64,000 bases of DNA from Halobacillus litoralis (GTDB lineage: Bacteria; Bacillota; Bacilli; Bacillales; Halobacillaceae), in the NCBI RefSeq assembly GCF_020171725.1, contig NZ_JAIVAJ010000002.1, forward strand, positions 434,001 to 498,000, in the 5' to 3' direction. How positions within the stretch are numbered: the stretch's first letter is position 1; the number at the start of each line of letters is the position of its first letter. The translations under genes and the position numbers were made by a program. The notes below the pieces were generated by a model. It was not told the origin of the DNA. It made no database searches and saw only the letters and a program-made list of their open reading frames with translations. This document shows, one piece after another, positions 1-8,446 of the stretch.

Positions 1-2
1 AT

Positions 3-707
3 CCTGAAAAAGACTATTCTCATCAGCATACAGGAGAGAGTGAAGTAGTTGTCACGAAGACGAACTCAGCTTATCTCAGGCTGCAAAAAGGAGCTGCTGA
101 TCTCATCATCGCAGCCGGCCCATCCGAGCAGCAGGCTGAACGATTAGGACGTACGATGGAGAAAACGGCAATCGGCAGAGAAGCTTTCGTATTTTTTGTA
201 CACGAAAGCAACCCCGTTCAAAATTTGACTATCAAGGAATTGAAGGGAATCTATTCGGGGAGGATCACGAATTGGAAAGAGGTTGGAGGTTCAGATCAAG
301 AAATCATCGCCTTCCAGCGGCCGGAAGGAAGTGGAAGTCAAACAGGATTGCAGAATATGATGGGAACTACACCGATTATGGAACCTCCTATGGATGAGCG
401 TGTTGCAGGAATGGGCGGCATCATTGAGAAAGCGTCGACCTATCGGAATTACCGGAACGCCATCGGTTTTTCCTACCGCTATTTCGCTACCCGGATGGTT
501 GATGAAAACCGGATCAAACTGCTTGAAGTGAATGGTGTAGCTCCGACTGTTGAAACGATCCGCAGTGATCACTATCCGTTAACGGCTGCGTTTTACGCCA
601 TCACGAACGGCACGACCAACCCAAATGTCGAGCCGTTAATTGAATGGATGCTTTCACCGCAGGGGCAGTCACTCATCGAGAAAACCGGCTATGTTCCCAT
701 TCAGTAG
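3..707 (+). CDS. PstS-like phosphate/anion-binding protein, C-terminal part (5' end cut by window)
   Basis: The reading frame is open from the first bases of the window, so the N-terminus and any signal peptide lie outside; an internal ATG at 156 is not the real start. The visible 234 residues resemble the second half of a PstS-type periplasmic-binding-like domain: a VTKTNSAYLRL-like segment, the stretch around FVHESNPVQNLTIKELKGIYSGRI (positions about 195-265), and the RPEGSGSQT loop which in this family contacts the phosphate. It ends with the typical EWMLSPQGQSLIEKTGYVP tail. Family proteins bind phosphate or a similar anion outside the membrane for an ABC importer, or act as sensor domains. 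No pstCAB genes follow, so transport partners, if any, lie upstream. Substrate is inferred from family only. Confidence 0.75.
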   Translation, partial: PEKDYSHQHTGESEVVVTKTNSAYLRLQKGAADLIIAAGPSEQQAERLGRTMEKTAIGREAFVFFVHESNPVQNLTIKELKGIYSGRITNWKEVGGSDQEIIAFQRPEGSGSQTGLQNMMGTTPIMEPPMDERVAGMGGIIEKASTYRNYRNAIGFSYRYFATRMVDENRIKLLEVNGVAPTVETIRSDHYPLTAAFYAITNGTTNPNVEPLIEWMLSPQGQSLIEKTGYVPIQ

Positions 708-1125
708 ACCAAACGTACGCTTCTTACACGCCGCTTATGATACTTAAAGAGAACCGAGGGACTTATCGACGCTCTTTCAGGTTGTTGAAAAAGTATGGAG
801 ATCGCTTCTGTTAAAAATGAGGAGGACAGTGGGGTGGAAAATAGCTCGCTTTCCGCGGCGGACGCCGAGCTAACTCAGGCTATCGCCTGAGTGGATCTCG
901 CCGTGGTCCGTGCATCCCGCCGGAGTCTCACCATTTTCCACCCCACTGTATGAAAGTAGTGTGAACAGAACCGAGCGAGAAGAAGAAAGACGAACGTTAT
1001 TCTGTGCCATCACCGCCTTTTTCAGATAGTAGCATAAGGGGTTTCGTCTCCACCTCAATAAGTTGTTTCGCCAACATCGCTTTTAAATCTATAAAAGAAC
1101 CGATATGACTTTCTCGACACTCTAA
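708..1125. other. Gene-free stretch with a repeat element
   Basis: No convincing gene lies here. A minus-strand frame at 870-1058 sits mostly inside the palindromic element at 826-949 and has no ribosome binding site, so I treat it as a by-product of the repeat. The rest (950-1125) shows no coding signal. Confidence 0.6.
826..949. repeat. Palindromic intergenic repeat element (MITE/REP-like)
   Basis: The ends are perfect 17-base inverted copies: ACAGTGGGGTGGAAAAT at 826-842 and its complement at 933-949. A perfect 8-bp hairpin (873-880 with 885-892, four-base loop) sits in the middle, in a GC-rich core. A looser outer pairing (TGAAAAAG at 786-793 with CTTTTTCA at 1017-1024) suggests the full unit may be about 240 bp. 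Similar GGTGGAAAA-type palindromes are, from memory, scattered between genes in halophilic and alkaliphilic Bacillaceae. Whether it is a mobile unit or an RNA structure cannot be told from one copy. Confidence 0.6.
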
Positions 1126-1156
1126 AAAGAGCGTCAGCAAAATGCTGACGCTCTTT
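1126..1156 (-). terminator. Terminator of sppA-yteJ
   Basis: A perfect 14-bp stem (1126-1139 with 1143-1156) and three-base loop lie directly after the yteJ stop codon. On the minus strand the stem is followed by a run of five T. Confidence 0.85.
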
Positions 1157-1157
1157 G

Positions 1158-1667
1158 TTATCTATCTATGGTTTGATTTAATGTTCTAAACTTTTCTTTA
1201 ATAACGGATGTATCGGCAAAGTAGTCGTGAATGCCTTGGTGTTTTTTAGTGAAAGCGACAACAAGATAGGGAAGTCCCCAAACAGCCATACTGATATAAC
1301 GGCCGATGCATTCCCTGAAAATGATCTGCCCCGTCGTCAAGGAATCTCCTTTGAGCGATTCGACTGAGAGTCCGAGAATCATTTTACCGAGCGTAGCTCT
1401 GAAGTATTTTGTCATGAGAATGAAGTAAAGGAAGAAAATCAGTAATGTAAGCAGGTTGCTCACACTAAAGAAATCAATCCACAGCTTGGCATCTGACAGT
1501 CCTGTTAGGTTTAATAACGGACGTGTCACGATGGAGTTAAAGCCCCATAACACGATCAGATCAATGATATATGCGAAAAAGCGGACCCAGAACCCGGCAT
1601 AGAAAAGGCGCTGGAGGTCATCTTTATGTTTCGGTGAAAAGGTGTGTTCCTGATTTGTTAGTTCCAT
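1158..1667 (-). CDS. yteJ: RDD family membrane protein YteJ
   Basis: A 169-residue integral membrane protein with an RDD-type domain: an N-terminal Arg/Phe region (RLFYAGFWVRFFAYIIDLI), three or four hydrophobic helices, and the TLGKMILGLSVES and FRECIGRYIS segments usual in the family. The exact biochemical role of RDD proteins is unsettled; some may move small molecules or ions. It lies 12 bp downstream of sppA, and its ribosome binding site (GGAGGG) overlaps the sppA stop region, so the two are translated from one message. In B. subtilis sppA-yteJ forms a sigma-W operon protecting against membrane-active peptides; the same promoter type is seen here. Confidence 0.85.
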   Translation of the reverse strand: MELTNQEHTFSPKHKDDLQRLFYAGFWVRFFAYIIDLIVLWGFNSIVTRPLLNLTGLSDAKLWIDFFSVSNLLTLLIFFLYFILMTKYFRATLGKMILGLSVESLKGDSLTTGQIIFRECIGRYISMAVWGLPYLVVAFTKKHQGIHDYFADTSVIKEKFRTLNQTIDR

Positions 1668-1679
1668 TCGAATCCCTCC

Positions 1680-2672
1680 TTATTCATACAAGTACATAAG
1701 CGTCGGGCCTTGGCGGTTGTTGATCAATTCCTCAACAAGTTGAATCTCGCTGTTAGGCATAAAGCTTTTCGCGAATGGCAGATTGGCGAACAAATCGCCG
1801 ACACCGTTTCGGTATTCAATAACCTGCGGATTCCCTCCGATTTCCTCTTTCAAAGCGTTTAACGCATCATCTGTGAATCCAATTTCATCAATCAGCCCAT
1901 TCTCGAGTGCTTGATTTCCTGAATAGATCCTGCCATCTGCGAGCTCGAGCACACGGTCTCTCTCCATGTTCCTTCCTTCTGCAATGACCTGGACGAACTG
2001 ATCATAGGATTCATTGACGAGCTCTTGAATGATTTCACGTTCCGCATCGGTCATTTCTTTTGTCGGACTCAAGATATCTTTAAATTCCCCGCTTGTGAAC
2101 GTATTCCATTTCACACCGTATTCAATGGCCAGCTCCTGGTAATTGATGCTTTGAATGATGACCCCAAGCGATCCAGTCAAGGTCTCTTTGGAGGCGAAGA
2201 TCTGATCAGCTGGAGTGGCCACATAATAACCACCTGATGCCGCTGTGCCACCCATTGAAACATAGATGGTTTTGCCGGCTTCTTTTATTTCGTTCAGGTG
2301 CTCATGGATTTCTGCACTTTCATAAACACCGCCTCCCGGAGAGTTTACATAAAGGAGCACGCCTTTAACAGAATTGTCTTCCTTGATGGCTTCAAGCTTC
2401 TTAATCATCTGCTGATGCTGATAACCACCGCTGTTGAAAGGGTTGGAACCGGAAGTGGTAGAACTGATAATCGGTCCCTCGATGTTGATCCTTGCAATTT
2501 TGTTCGTCTGCGAGCCGTTTTCCACCACTTTCACATCGGGAGTCTGGTTGGCTCCCATCATTTGGGAGGCGCTATCCATTTGGTTACCGAAGAAAGCGCC
2601 GGCAATGTTAACCACAATCCCTATGATGAGCACCCCAATGGCGATAAGGCTTGCTGCTATACGTTTGTTCAT
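1680..2672 (-). CDS. sppA: Signal peptide peptidase SppA
   Basis: A membrane-anchored serine protease that degrades leftover signal peptides after secretion. One N-terminal membrane segment (about residues 6-28) precedes a ClpP/crotonase-like catalytic domain. Counting from the chosen start, Ser146 lies in TAASGGYY and Lys198 in GEFKDIL; these match the Ser147/Lys199 dyad of the B. subtilis enzyme. The NSPGGGVYESAEIH motif is conserved. Length 330 fits the short Gram-positive form. I chose the ATG at 2672 because AAAGGGG sits seven bases before it; an in-frame ATG at 2678 lies too close to that site. First gene of an operon with yteJ, behind a sigma-W-type promoter at 2728-2753. Confidence 0.93.
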   Translation of the reverse strand: MNKRIAASLIAIGVLIIGIVVNIAGAFFGNQMDSASQMMGANQTPDVKVVENGSQTNKIARINIEGPIISSTTSGSNPFNSGGYQHQQMIKKLEAIKEDNSVKGVLLYVNSPGGGVYESAEIHEHLNEIKEAGKTIYVSMGGTAASGGYYVATPADQIFASKETLTGSLGVIIQSINYQELAIEYGVKWNTFTSGEFKDILSPTKEMTDAEREIIQELVNESYDQFVQVIAEGRNMERDRVLELADGRIYSGNQALENGLIDEIGFTDDALNALKEEIGGNPQVIEYRNGVGDLFANLPFAKSFMPNSEIQLVEELINNRQGPTLMYLYE

Positions 2673-2727
2673 TTTCATTCCCCTTTCATTATGCCTGTCG
2701 TCTCTATGTAACGAGGCTTACCTTTGA

Positions 2728-2753
2728 TACGGATATTCATACAAAAAGTTTCA
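2728..2753 (-). promoter_or_regulatory. Sigma-W-type promoter of sppA-yteJ
   Basis: On the minus strand TGAAAC (2753-2748) is followed after exactly 16 bases by CGTA (2731-2728). This is the ECF sigma-W consensus of B. subtilis, where the orthologous operon belongs to that regulon. It lies about 55 bp upstream of the sppA start. Confidence 0.75.
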
Positions 2754-2923
2754 CATTTATTTGATGTTCCATAGAAGATTACGCATTTCTTATTTATCCA
2801 ATTCAATGCAAGTACAAACTTGTGACGTTTTATAAAACACATATTCCATTCAAAAGGTTTCATTCTCCACCCTTTCAAACTATTCAAAAATCGGGTAAAA
2901 TAACAAAAAATGGAGGTGTTTCG

Positions 2924-3580
2924 ATGAGAGCGGTCATTTTTGATCTTGATGAAACATTGTTAAATAGGGACGCAACGGTAAGGGCGTTTTTGGCGGACCA
3001 GTACAGTCGTCATCATGAAGAGGGAGAAGAACGAGATTCATTTATCTCAAGGTTCATGGAACTCGATCAAGGGGGCTATGTTCCGAAACGGGAGGTTTAT
3101 GCACAATTACAGCGTGAGTTCGATTGGGTGAATGACACTGTATTTTTACAAGAATATGAGGAGAACCTCAGCCAGTTCTGTGTACCTTTTGAGGGCACCG
3201 CCCAACTGTTAAGTGGTCTTTTCGGGCGGTATAAGCTCGGGATGATTACGAATGGTCAGGAAAAGATGCAGCGTTCGAACATTCAGGAGCTCGGGCTTGA
3301 CGCATACTTTGATACGATTCTGATTTCCGAGACAGAAGGAGTGAAGAAGCCAAGTCCCGAGATCTTCGAGAGGGTCTGTGAACGACTCGATGTTAGCCCG
3401 GAACAGTGTGTATATATCGGAGATCACCCCGAAAACGATGTGGCAGCTGCACAGGCGGTAGGAATGAAAGGGTACTGGAAGGTCAACGACAGATTCAGCT
3501 GTCATTTCGCGGACGAATACATAACAAGCTTCGATCACCTGCGTTTTGTGTTGGATGCAGAAAGCAGAATGACGGGATGA
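2924..3580 (+). CDS. HAD family hydrolase (putative phosphatase)
   Basis: A 218-residue haloacid-dehalogenase superfamily protein. Motif I is DLDET (Asp7, Asp9), motif II is MITNG, the motif III lysine is in KKPSPEIF, and motif IV is IGDHPENDV; a helical cap domain lies between motifs I and II. These residues form the Mg-dependent aspartyl-phosphate site. The layout is that of YjjG/YsaA-like small-molecule phosphatases; the substrate cannot be read from sequence. The ATG at 2924 has AATGGAGGTG upstream and starts right at motif I, so the longer frame from 2822 is rejected. Its last bases overlap the next small membrane gene. Confidence 0.85.
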   Translation: MRAVIFDLDETLLNRDATVRAFLADQYSRHHEEGEERDSFISRFMELDQGGYVPKREVYAQLQREFDWVNDTVFLQEYEENLSQFCVPFEGTAQLLSGLFGRYKLGMITNGQEKMQRSNIQELGLDAYFDTILISETEGVKKPSPEIFERVCERLDVSPEQCVYIGDHPENDVAAAQAVGMKGYWKVNDRFSCHFADEYITSFDHLRFVLDAESRMTG

Positions 3581-3816
3581 ACGGGGCAATGGAAAAAATG
3601 GCGCAGCTCATACTCGGCATGGCTTTCATCTGTACCATGCTGCTGCTGTTCACAGACTGGAGTACATATGCTTTCACCTTGATTCTGCTGTCTACCTATA
3701 TGATTGTAAATGGTGCGATTCTTTACAGTGAGCAGACCCGGTCCATCTCTTCTTTGCTGTATTTAGGCATCAAGGGATTAACGATGGGCATCTCTGTCAG
3801 CGTGCTGTTTGTGTAA
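3577..3816 (+). CDS. Small membrane protein, unknown function
   Basis: A 79-residue, strongly hydrophobic protein with about three predicted membrane helices (MAQLILGMAFICTMLLLFTDW, FTLILLSTYMIVNGAIL and the C-terminal LGIKGLTMGISVSVLF). It starts with ATGA overlapping the stop codon of the HAD gene, suggesting translational coupling, although the ribosome binding site is weak; ATG at 3589 is an alternative start. I do not recognise the family. Composition resembles small DUF-type proteins common in Bacillus relatives. Confidence 0.6.
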   Translation: MNGAMEKMAQLILGMAFICTMLLLFTDWSTYAFTLILLSTYMIVNGAILYSEQTRSISSLLYLGIKGLTMGISVSVLFV

Positions 3817-4026
3817 GAAGTCAAAGCTTTCGTTAGAACGTCCATTTTGGGTGATTCAAGAACTGGTTCTTAATGCCTTTATAAATTGAAAACATTTGAA
3901 TTTGATTCAACAAAAATAATCTATACAATTTAAACTGTATAATTTGATGGTTATAAAGTAACGAAAACGCATACAAGAAAGAGTGTAAAGACCTAATAAT
4001 TTTCAAAAATTCGATTAGAGTGACTT

Positions 4027-4055
4027 TTGTTGAAATAAAAACAAGTATGTATAAT
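4027..4055 (+). promoter_or_regulatory. Candidate sigma-A promoter of the oligopeptide-binding lipoprotein gene
   Basis: TTGTTG (4027-4032), 17-bp spacer, TATAAT (4050-4055), about 55 bp before the start codon. The leader then holds a small hairpin (TGTGC, TTCG loop, GCACG) before the ribosome binding site. The rest of the 293-bp gap from 3817 is AT-rich with nothing else recognised. Confidence 0.6.
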
Positions 4056-4109
4056 AGCTCCCATGTGCTTCGGCACGAACAAGCTACATAACATCTGGGA
4101 GGTTATTTC

Positions 4110-5759
4110 TTGAAGAAAACAAAATGGTTGATGCTCAGCCTCATGCTTGCAATGAGTACACTTCTTGCAGCGTGTTACGGAGGCGGGAGCGAAGAAGCAG
4201 ATGCCACACAAGGCACGGAAGAAAAAAAGCAGGAATTAAATTTAGTTGAGAGTGCAGAGATTCCGACGATGGACTCTGCTTTGACAATTGATGCCATCGC
4301 TTCACAATGGTTAGGTTCTACGAAAGATGGTTTGTACCGTCTTGGAAACGACGGCCAGCTGGAGCCTGGAATGGCTAAGAAACATACGGTAAGTGAGGAC
4401 GGACTCACTTGGACATTTGAACTTCGTGAAGGAGCGAAATGGTCTAATGGAGACGAAGTGACAGCAAACGATTTCGTCTTTGCATGGAGACGTGCGGTGA
4501 ATCCGGAGACCGGATCTGAGTACGGCCCATATATGATGAATGGCGTCATCAAAAATGCCAAAGCCGTATCAAACAGTGAAATGGAAGTCGATCAATTGGG
4601 AGTGACCGCTGTAGACGACCATACGTTGGAGGTAACGCTTGAAAAGCCGACTCCTTACTTCGAGTCGATGACAGCATTCGGTACCTTCCTTCCTCAAAAT
4701 CAAGCTTTCGTTGAGGAAAAAGGCGAAAAGTATGCTCTTGAAGCAGAAAACCTATTATCCAACGGTCCTTTCGTCATGACAGAATGGAATCATGGAGCAG
4801 GATGGACAGTCGAAAAGAATGAAGACTATTGGGATGCTGAAAATGTAAAGCTTGATAAAATCTCCGTCAAAGTCGTGAAGGATGTAGCATCAGCTGTCAA
4901 CCTTTATCAGACAGGAGCGATTGACAGGGTCAACCTTTCTTCTGAATTTGTAGACGAGTACCGCTCTTCCTCAGAATTCAAAGTTCAAAAAGCGCCGACG
5001 ACCTTCTTCATTAAAATGAATCAGGAAAACGAAATCTTATCTAATGTAAAAGCACGACAGGCGATTCAGCATGTTATCGACCGTAAGAGTATGGTGGATG
5101 TCATTTTAAACAATGGATCCGTCGTGGCTGATGGGATTATGCCAAGTGAATTCGTAAACCATCCTGAAACAGGAGAGGACTTTACGGAACTGAACGCAGA
5201 TATGGTTGAACAGAATGTGGAAGAAGCACAGCAGCTTTGGAGTGAAGCGAAAGAAGAGCTCGGAATCGAAACGGCTGAACTTCGTTTCCTTGGTGGAGAT
5301 ACAGAAGTCTCTAAAAATCTCGATGCTTATCTGAAAGCGCAGTTAGAGGAGTTAGAAGGTCTTACAGTCAATTTAGAGAGCGTACCATTCAAAGTTCGAC
5401 TCGAACGCGATGCCAATATGGATTACGATCTTCAAAACTATGGCTGGGGTCCTGACTACATCGATCCGAATACTTTCCTTAACCTGTGGGTGACGGGTGG
5501 AGGAAACAATAAGACCGGTTATGCAAGCGAGACATATGATTCGCTGATCAATCAAGCCGCAAACGAATTGGCACAAAAACCGGTAGAACGTTTCGAAGCT
5601 TTCCTCGAAGCGGAACGTTTATTGATTGAAGAGGATGCAGTGCTGGCCCCTCTTTATCAAAGAGCTCATGCTCAGCTTTGGCAGCCTTACGTGAAGAACG
5701 TAACGCCAAACGCAATGGGACCAGACTACACATATAAATATGCTTATATCGAAGAATAA
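4110..5759 (+). CDS. Oligopeptide ABC transporter substrate-binding lipoprotein (OppA family)
   Basis: A 549-residue extracytoplasmic solute-binding protein of family 5. The signal peptide ends in the lipobox LLAAC, with Cys22 as the lipidation site. Family 5 marks include the segment around ELREGAKWSNGDEVTANDFVF and the middle NYGWGPDYIDPNTFL region. It would catch peptides at the outer membrane face for an Opp-type importer. No permease or ATPase genes are adjacent, so it must use a system encoded elsewhere. The start is TTG at 4110, with GGGAGG seven bases upstream. It is a single-gene unit with its own promoter and a strong terminator. Confidence 0.92.
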   Translation: MKKTKWLMLSLMLAMSTLLAACYGGGSEEADATQGTEEKKQELNLVESAEIPTMDSALTIDAIASQWLGSTKDGLYRLGNDGQLEPGMAKKHTVSEDGLTWTFELREGAKWSNGDEVTANDFVFAWRRAVNPETGSEYGPYMMNGVIKNAKAVSNSEMEVDQLGVTAVDDHTLEVTLEKPTPYFESMTAFGTFLPQNQAFVEEKGEKYALEAENLLSNGPFVMTEWNHGAGWTVEKNEDYWDAENVKLDKISVKVVKDVASAVNLYQTGAIDRVNLSSEFVDEYRSSSEFKVQKAPTTFFIKMNQENEILSNVKARQAIQHVIDRKSMVDVILNNGSVVADGIMPSEFVNHPETGEDFTELNADMVEQNVEEAQQLWSEAKEELGIETAELRFLGGDTEVSKNLDAYLKAQLEELEGLTVNLESVPFKVRLERDANMDYDLQNYGWGPDYIDPNTFLNLWVTGGGNNKTGYASETYDSLINQAANELAQKPVERFEAFLEAERLLIEEDAVLAPLYQRAHAQLWQPYVKNVTPNAMGPDYTYKYAYIEE

Positions 5760-5762
5760 ACT

Positions 5763-5805
5763 AAAGCGCTTTGAGTTCAGACCTGAACTCAAGGCGCTTT
5801 TTTTG
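5763..5805 (+). terminator. Terminator after the OppA-like gene
   Basis: AAAGCGC-containing imperfect stem of about 16 bp around the loop near 5781-5784, followed by seven T. Confidence 0.9.
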
Positions 5806-5884
5806 ATAGAGGTGACAGAAGTGGAAAAACAATGAAGCAGAACTTATAATGAAGGAGAGCAAAAAGGGAGGGAGGTTACTATAC

Positions 5885-6379
5885 ATGATGACCTTGATTT
5901 TTCTTGGACTAGTAACGATTTTTGCAGGAGCAGCTTTAGCGGCATGGTATGAGGGAAGTGCATTGTTGGATCGCCCGTGGGAATGGCCGTATTCGACACC
6001 TTTTTCACATTGGGAGTACGGTGAAGTAAGGAGTAGTGAACAGATCTCTGAACTTGACTTCTTCGTTTATGCCGTTAAGTTCAATCCATTTTATCCGGGC
6101 GTAATGAGTATTTGTATCGTCGTCTTCGTCGGACTGATCGGGTATCAACTAGTAAAGTCGAAGCCGAAAGCCTTTGCTTTGTTCTTGATGAGTACAGGTC
6201 TTTTCTATTTTCTTATTAGTGTAGGGCTGTTTCAGTCCCACATTATGAGTGGAGGCGTCATCAGTTACATCTACTTGATGGCTGGGGTGGTGAATGCGGC
6301 TGTCGGTACCATGATCTATTTGTTCCGATACAATCCAATTGTCACCGGCTTAGGTAAACTGCAGGATGATAGAGAATAG
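5885..6379 (+). CDS. DUF4306-like membrane protein
   Basis: A 164-residue integral membrane protein with four predicted helices. The first is followed by an extracytoplasmic loop carrying WYEGSALLDRPWEWPYSTPFS, a signature I associate with the DUF4306 family (YjdJ-like proteins of Bacillus). Function is unknown. The start at 5885 has GGAGGT eight bases upstream; an in-frame ATG at 5849 lacks a ribosome binding site. It is followed 15 bp later by the TPR gene and is probably co-transcribed with it. Confidence 0.65.
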   Translation: MMTLIFLGLVTIFAGAALAAWYEGSALLDRPWEWPYSTPFSHWEYGEVRSSEQISELDFFVYAVKFNPFYPGVMSICIVVFVGLIGYQLVKSKPKAFALFLMSTGLFYFLISVGLFQSHIMSGGVISYIYLMAGVVNAAVGTMIYLFRYNPIVTGLGKLQDDRE

Positions 6380-6394
6380 TGGGAGGATAACAGA

Positions 6395-6853
6395 ATGAAA
6401 GATTTTCTTTCGATGAAAAAAGACGGCTTATATGAGGATGCTATAAAGGTTTTACGAGAAAGGTTGCAGACGGAAGAGACGGGGGAGCTGTATCATCACT
6501 TTGCACAGTGTCATGACGCACTCGGTTATGAGAAAGAGGCTGTCACGTATTATGAAAAAGCGCTCAAGCTTGGACTGCCTGACGAAGTGAAGAAGGATAC
6601 GTACGTCTGCCTTGGAAGTTCCTGTCAAGTGCTTGAGCAGGTGGAGATGGCTTTGCAAATCTTAGATCAGGGTCTTTCGGAATTTCCGGATTATCCACCG
6701 CTCCATTTGTTCCGTTCCCTCGTGTTGTTTTCGTGTAATCAGGAAGGAGCAGCATTACAGGAAGTTCTCTATACATATTTGAATACAACGAGTGATCGGG
6801 ATGTGACGAAGTACAGACGAGCGCTTCAGCATTATGCGGCTCAATTGACATAA
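6395..6853 (+). CDS. Tetratricopeptide repeat protein
   Basis: A 152-residue soluble protein made of about three TPR-like helical pairs; the pattern is clearest around residues 25-60 (GELYHHFAQCHDALGYEKEA) and 68-95 (CLGSSCQVLEQVEMALQILDQG). TPRs form a scaffold for protein contacts. GGGAGG lies upstream of the ATG. No catalytic domain is attached and the partner is unknown. It may work with the preceding membrane protein, but adjacency is the only support. Confidence 0.7.
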   Translation: MKDFLSMKKDGLYEDAIKVLRERLQTEETGELYHHFAQCHDALGYEKEAVTYYEKALKLGLPDEVKKDTYVCLGSSCQVLEQVEMALQILDQGLSEFPDYPPLHLFRSLVLFSCNQEGAALQEVLYTYLNTTSDRDVTKYRRALQHYAAQLT

Positions 6854-6919
6854 TCATTGTCGACCTGTCCGATCACATGTAGAATCAAAGGTATCAATGA
6901 ATAGAAACAGGTGGTCATA

Positions 6920-8035
6920 ATGAAAGAAGTCATCGTAATCGGAGCGGGAATCGTGGGTTCATCCACCGCTTATCATTTAGCAAAAGCGGGTTCATCCGTC
7001 ACCATCATCGACCGGGGCGAGCCTGGACAGGCAACACAGGCCGGTGCTGGGATCATTTGTCCGTGGTTGACGAACAGGAGCAACAAAGCATGGTATCAGC
7101 TTGTTCTTGCAGGAGCGCGCTATTATCCATCATTAGTGGAAGGATTAAAGGCAGATGGGGAGACGGATACCGGCTACAAACGTGTCGGGGCCATCAATAT
7201 CTTTGATACAGATGAGAAGCTCGATAAGAAATATCAACTGGCATTGACGAGAAGAGCCGAGGCGCCTGAAATGGGAGAGGTCATGAAGCTCGATTCAAAA
7301 GAGACGAACGAGCTGTTTCCGGTTCTCGATGACTCGTACCAAGCTTTACATATCAGCGGCGGTGCCAGAGTGAACGGGCATAAAGTCAATCAGGCTTTGC
7401 TGCGAGCGGCAATAAATCATGGTGCTGAATATGTGCAGGGAAATGCACAACTTCACGTTGAGAACGGGAAAGCCAAAGGGGTAAAGGTGGACGATGAGAC
7501 CCTCTATAGTGATCAAGTCGTGGTTGCGAACGGTGCATGGGCCAATGAGTTGTTTCAATCGGTGGGTTTGCGTTCGAACGTTACATTTGAAAAAGCGCAG
7601 ATCCTTCACCTTCAATTACCGACAGAGAACACGTCCGAATGGCCAGTCTTACTGCCACCATTCGGACACTATCAATTAGGGTTTGATTCTGGACGAGTCG
7701 TGATCGGGGCGACAAAAGAAAAAAGGAACGACTATGATACGCGGGTAACCATGGGGGCGGTTCATGAGCTATTGGAAAAAGCCCTTAAGGTTTCCCCTGG
7801 ACTTAAGAATGCAGAATATGTTGGAACGAAAGTAGGTTTTCGTCCTTTTACAAAAGGCTCTCTTCCAGCGATTGGACAAGTCCCTGATCATGATAACGTA
7901 TGGCTTGTGAACGGCATGGGTGCCTCAGGTCTGACAAGCGGCCCTTATGTCGGTGCTGAAGTAGCCAAAATGGTGAGTGGGAATCAGCCAGAATTGGACG
8001 TAAATCACTTTGGTGTTGAGCGAATCTTTCATTAA
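6920..8035 (+). CDS. FAD-dependent oxidoreductase, DAO family (D-amino-acid or glycine oxidase/dehydrogenase-like)
   Basis: A 371-residue flavoprotein of the D-amino-acid oxidase fold. The N-terminus has the dinucleotide-binding motif VIGAGIVGSSTAYHLA, an acidic residue closing the second strand (IIDRGEPGQATQAGAG) and the C-terminal FAD segment VWLVNGMGASGLTSGPYVGAEVA. It resembles Bacillus YurR-type and DadA-like enzymes that oxidise small amines or amino acids; the substrate is not predictable. The ATG at 6920 has AGGTGG just upstream; GTG at 6911 is part of that site. It stands alone, convergent with the zinc-ribbon gene. Confidence 0.82.
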   Translation: MKEVIVIGAGIVGSSTAYHLAKAGSSVTIIDRGEPGQATQAGAGIICPWLTNRSNKAWYQLVLAGARYYPSLVEGLKADGETDTGYKRVGAINIFDTDEKLDKKYQLALTRRAEAPEMGEVMKLDSKETNELFPVLDDSYQALHISGGARVNGHKVNQALLRAAINHGAEYVQGNAQLHVENGKAKGVKVDDETLYSDQVVVANGAWANELFQSVGLRSNVTFEKAQILHLQLPTENTSEWPVLLPPFGHYQLGFDSGRVVIGATKEKRNDYDTRVTMGAVHELLEKALKVSPGLKNAEYVGTKVGFRPFTKGSLPAIGQVPDHDNVWLVNGMGASGLTSGPYVGAEVAKMVSGNQPELDVNHFGVERIFH

Positions 8036-8044
8036 AGGAAAACA

Positions 8045-8347
8045 TCACCATAAGGGCTGCTCTTCATTGGAAAGCTCAAGTGTGAATGGATGAAGCAGGA
8101 CGAAAGCTAGCAATAGAAACCCGGCAAGTCCATATGCTGTAGATATTTCTAGATCAAGCAGCCAGGCGATGGGCAGTAAAGCTAAAGGAATCAACGTCAG
8201 AGACGAAGATCTCTTGAGTGATTGTTGAGATTGGTATTGTTTCTTTCCGCAATTCGGACATTCCATCGAACGTTTGAATCGTAGAAACGTTTTTTTAAGG
8301 GATGTGCTGTAACTCCATTTGTAACCGCAGTTCTGACAGTTTGCCAT
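8045..8347 (-). CDS. TIGR04104-type zinc-ribbon membrane protein
   Basis: A 100-residue protein with an N-terminal CxxC...CxxC zinc ribbon (CQNCGYKWSYSTSLKKTF then CPNCGKKQY), the arrangement of the small cxxc_20_cxxc family of Firmicutes, followed by two hydrophobic helices. Function is unknown. The ATG at 8347 has AGAGGAGG upstream, so the longer frame to 8425 is rejected. It is divergent from the DJ-1-like gene, whose start lies about 100 bp away. Confidence 0.72.
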   Translation of the reverse strand: MANCQNCGYKWSYSTSLKKTFLRFKRSMECPNCGKKQYQSQQSLKRSSSLTLIPLALLPIAWLLDLEISTAYGLAGFLLLAFVLLHPFTLELSNEEQPLW

Positions 8348-8446
8348 ATTGAATCCTCCTCTATTATACGTACGATACAGGTGGAGGAGCGGTTTCAATA
8401 ATTGGTGATTATTTGCAGTTTTCACATGTGCAAGAGGGGGGATTTC

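Noticed and set aside
870..1058. Minus-strand frame of 62 codons
   Set aside because: Lies mostly within the palindromic repeat, has no ribosome binding site, and its sequence style is that of repeat-derived false proteins.
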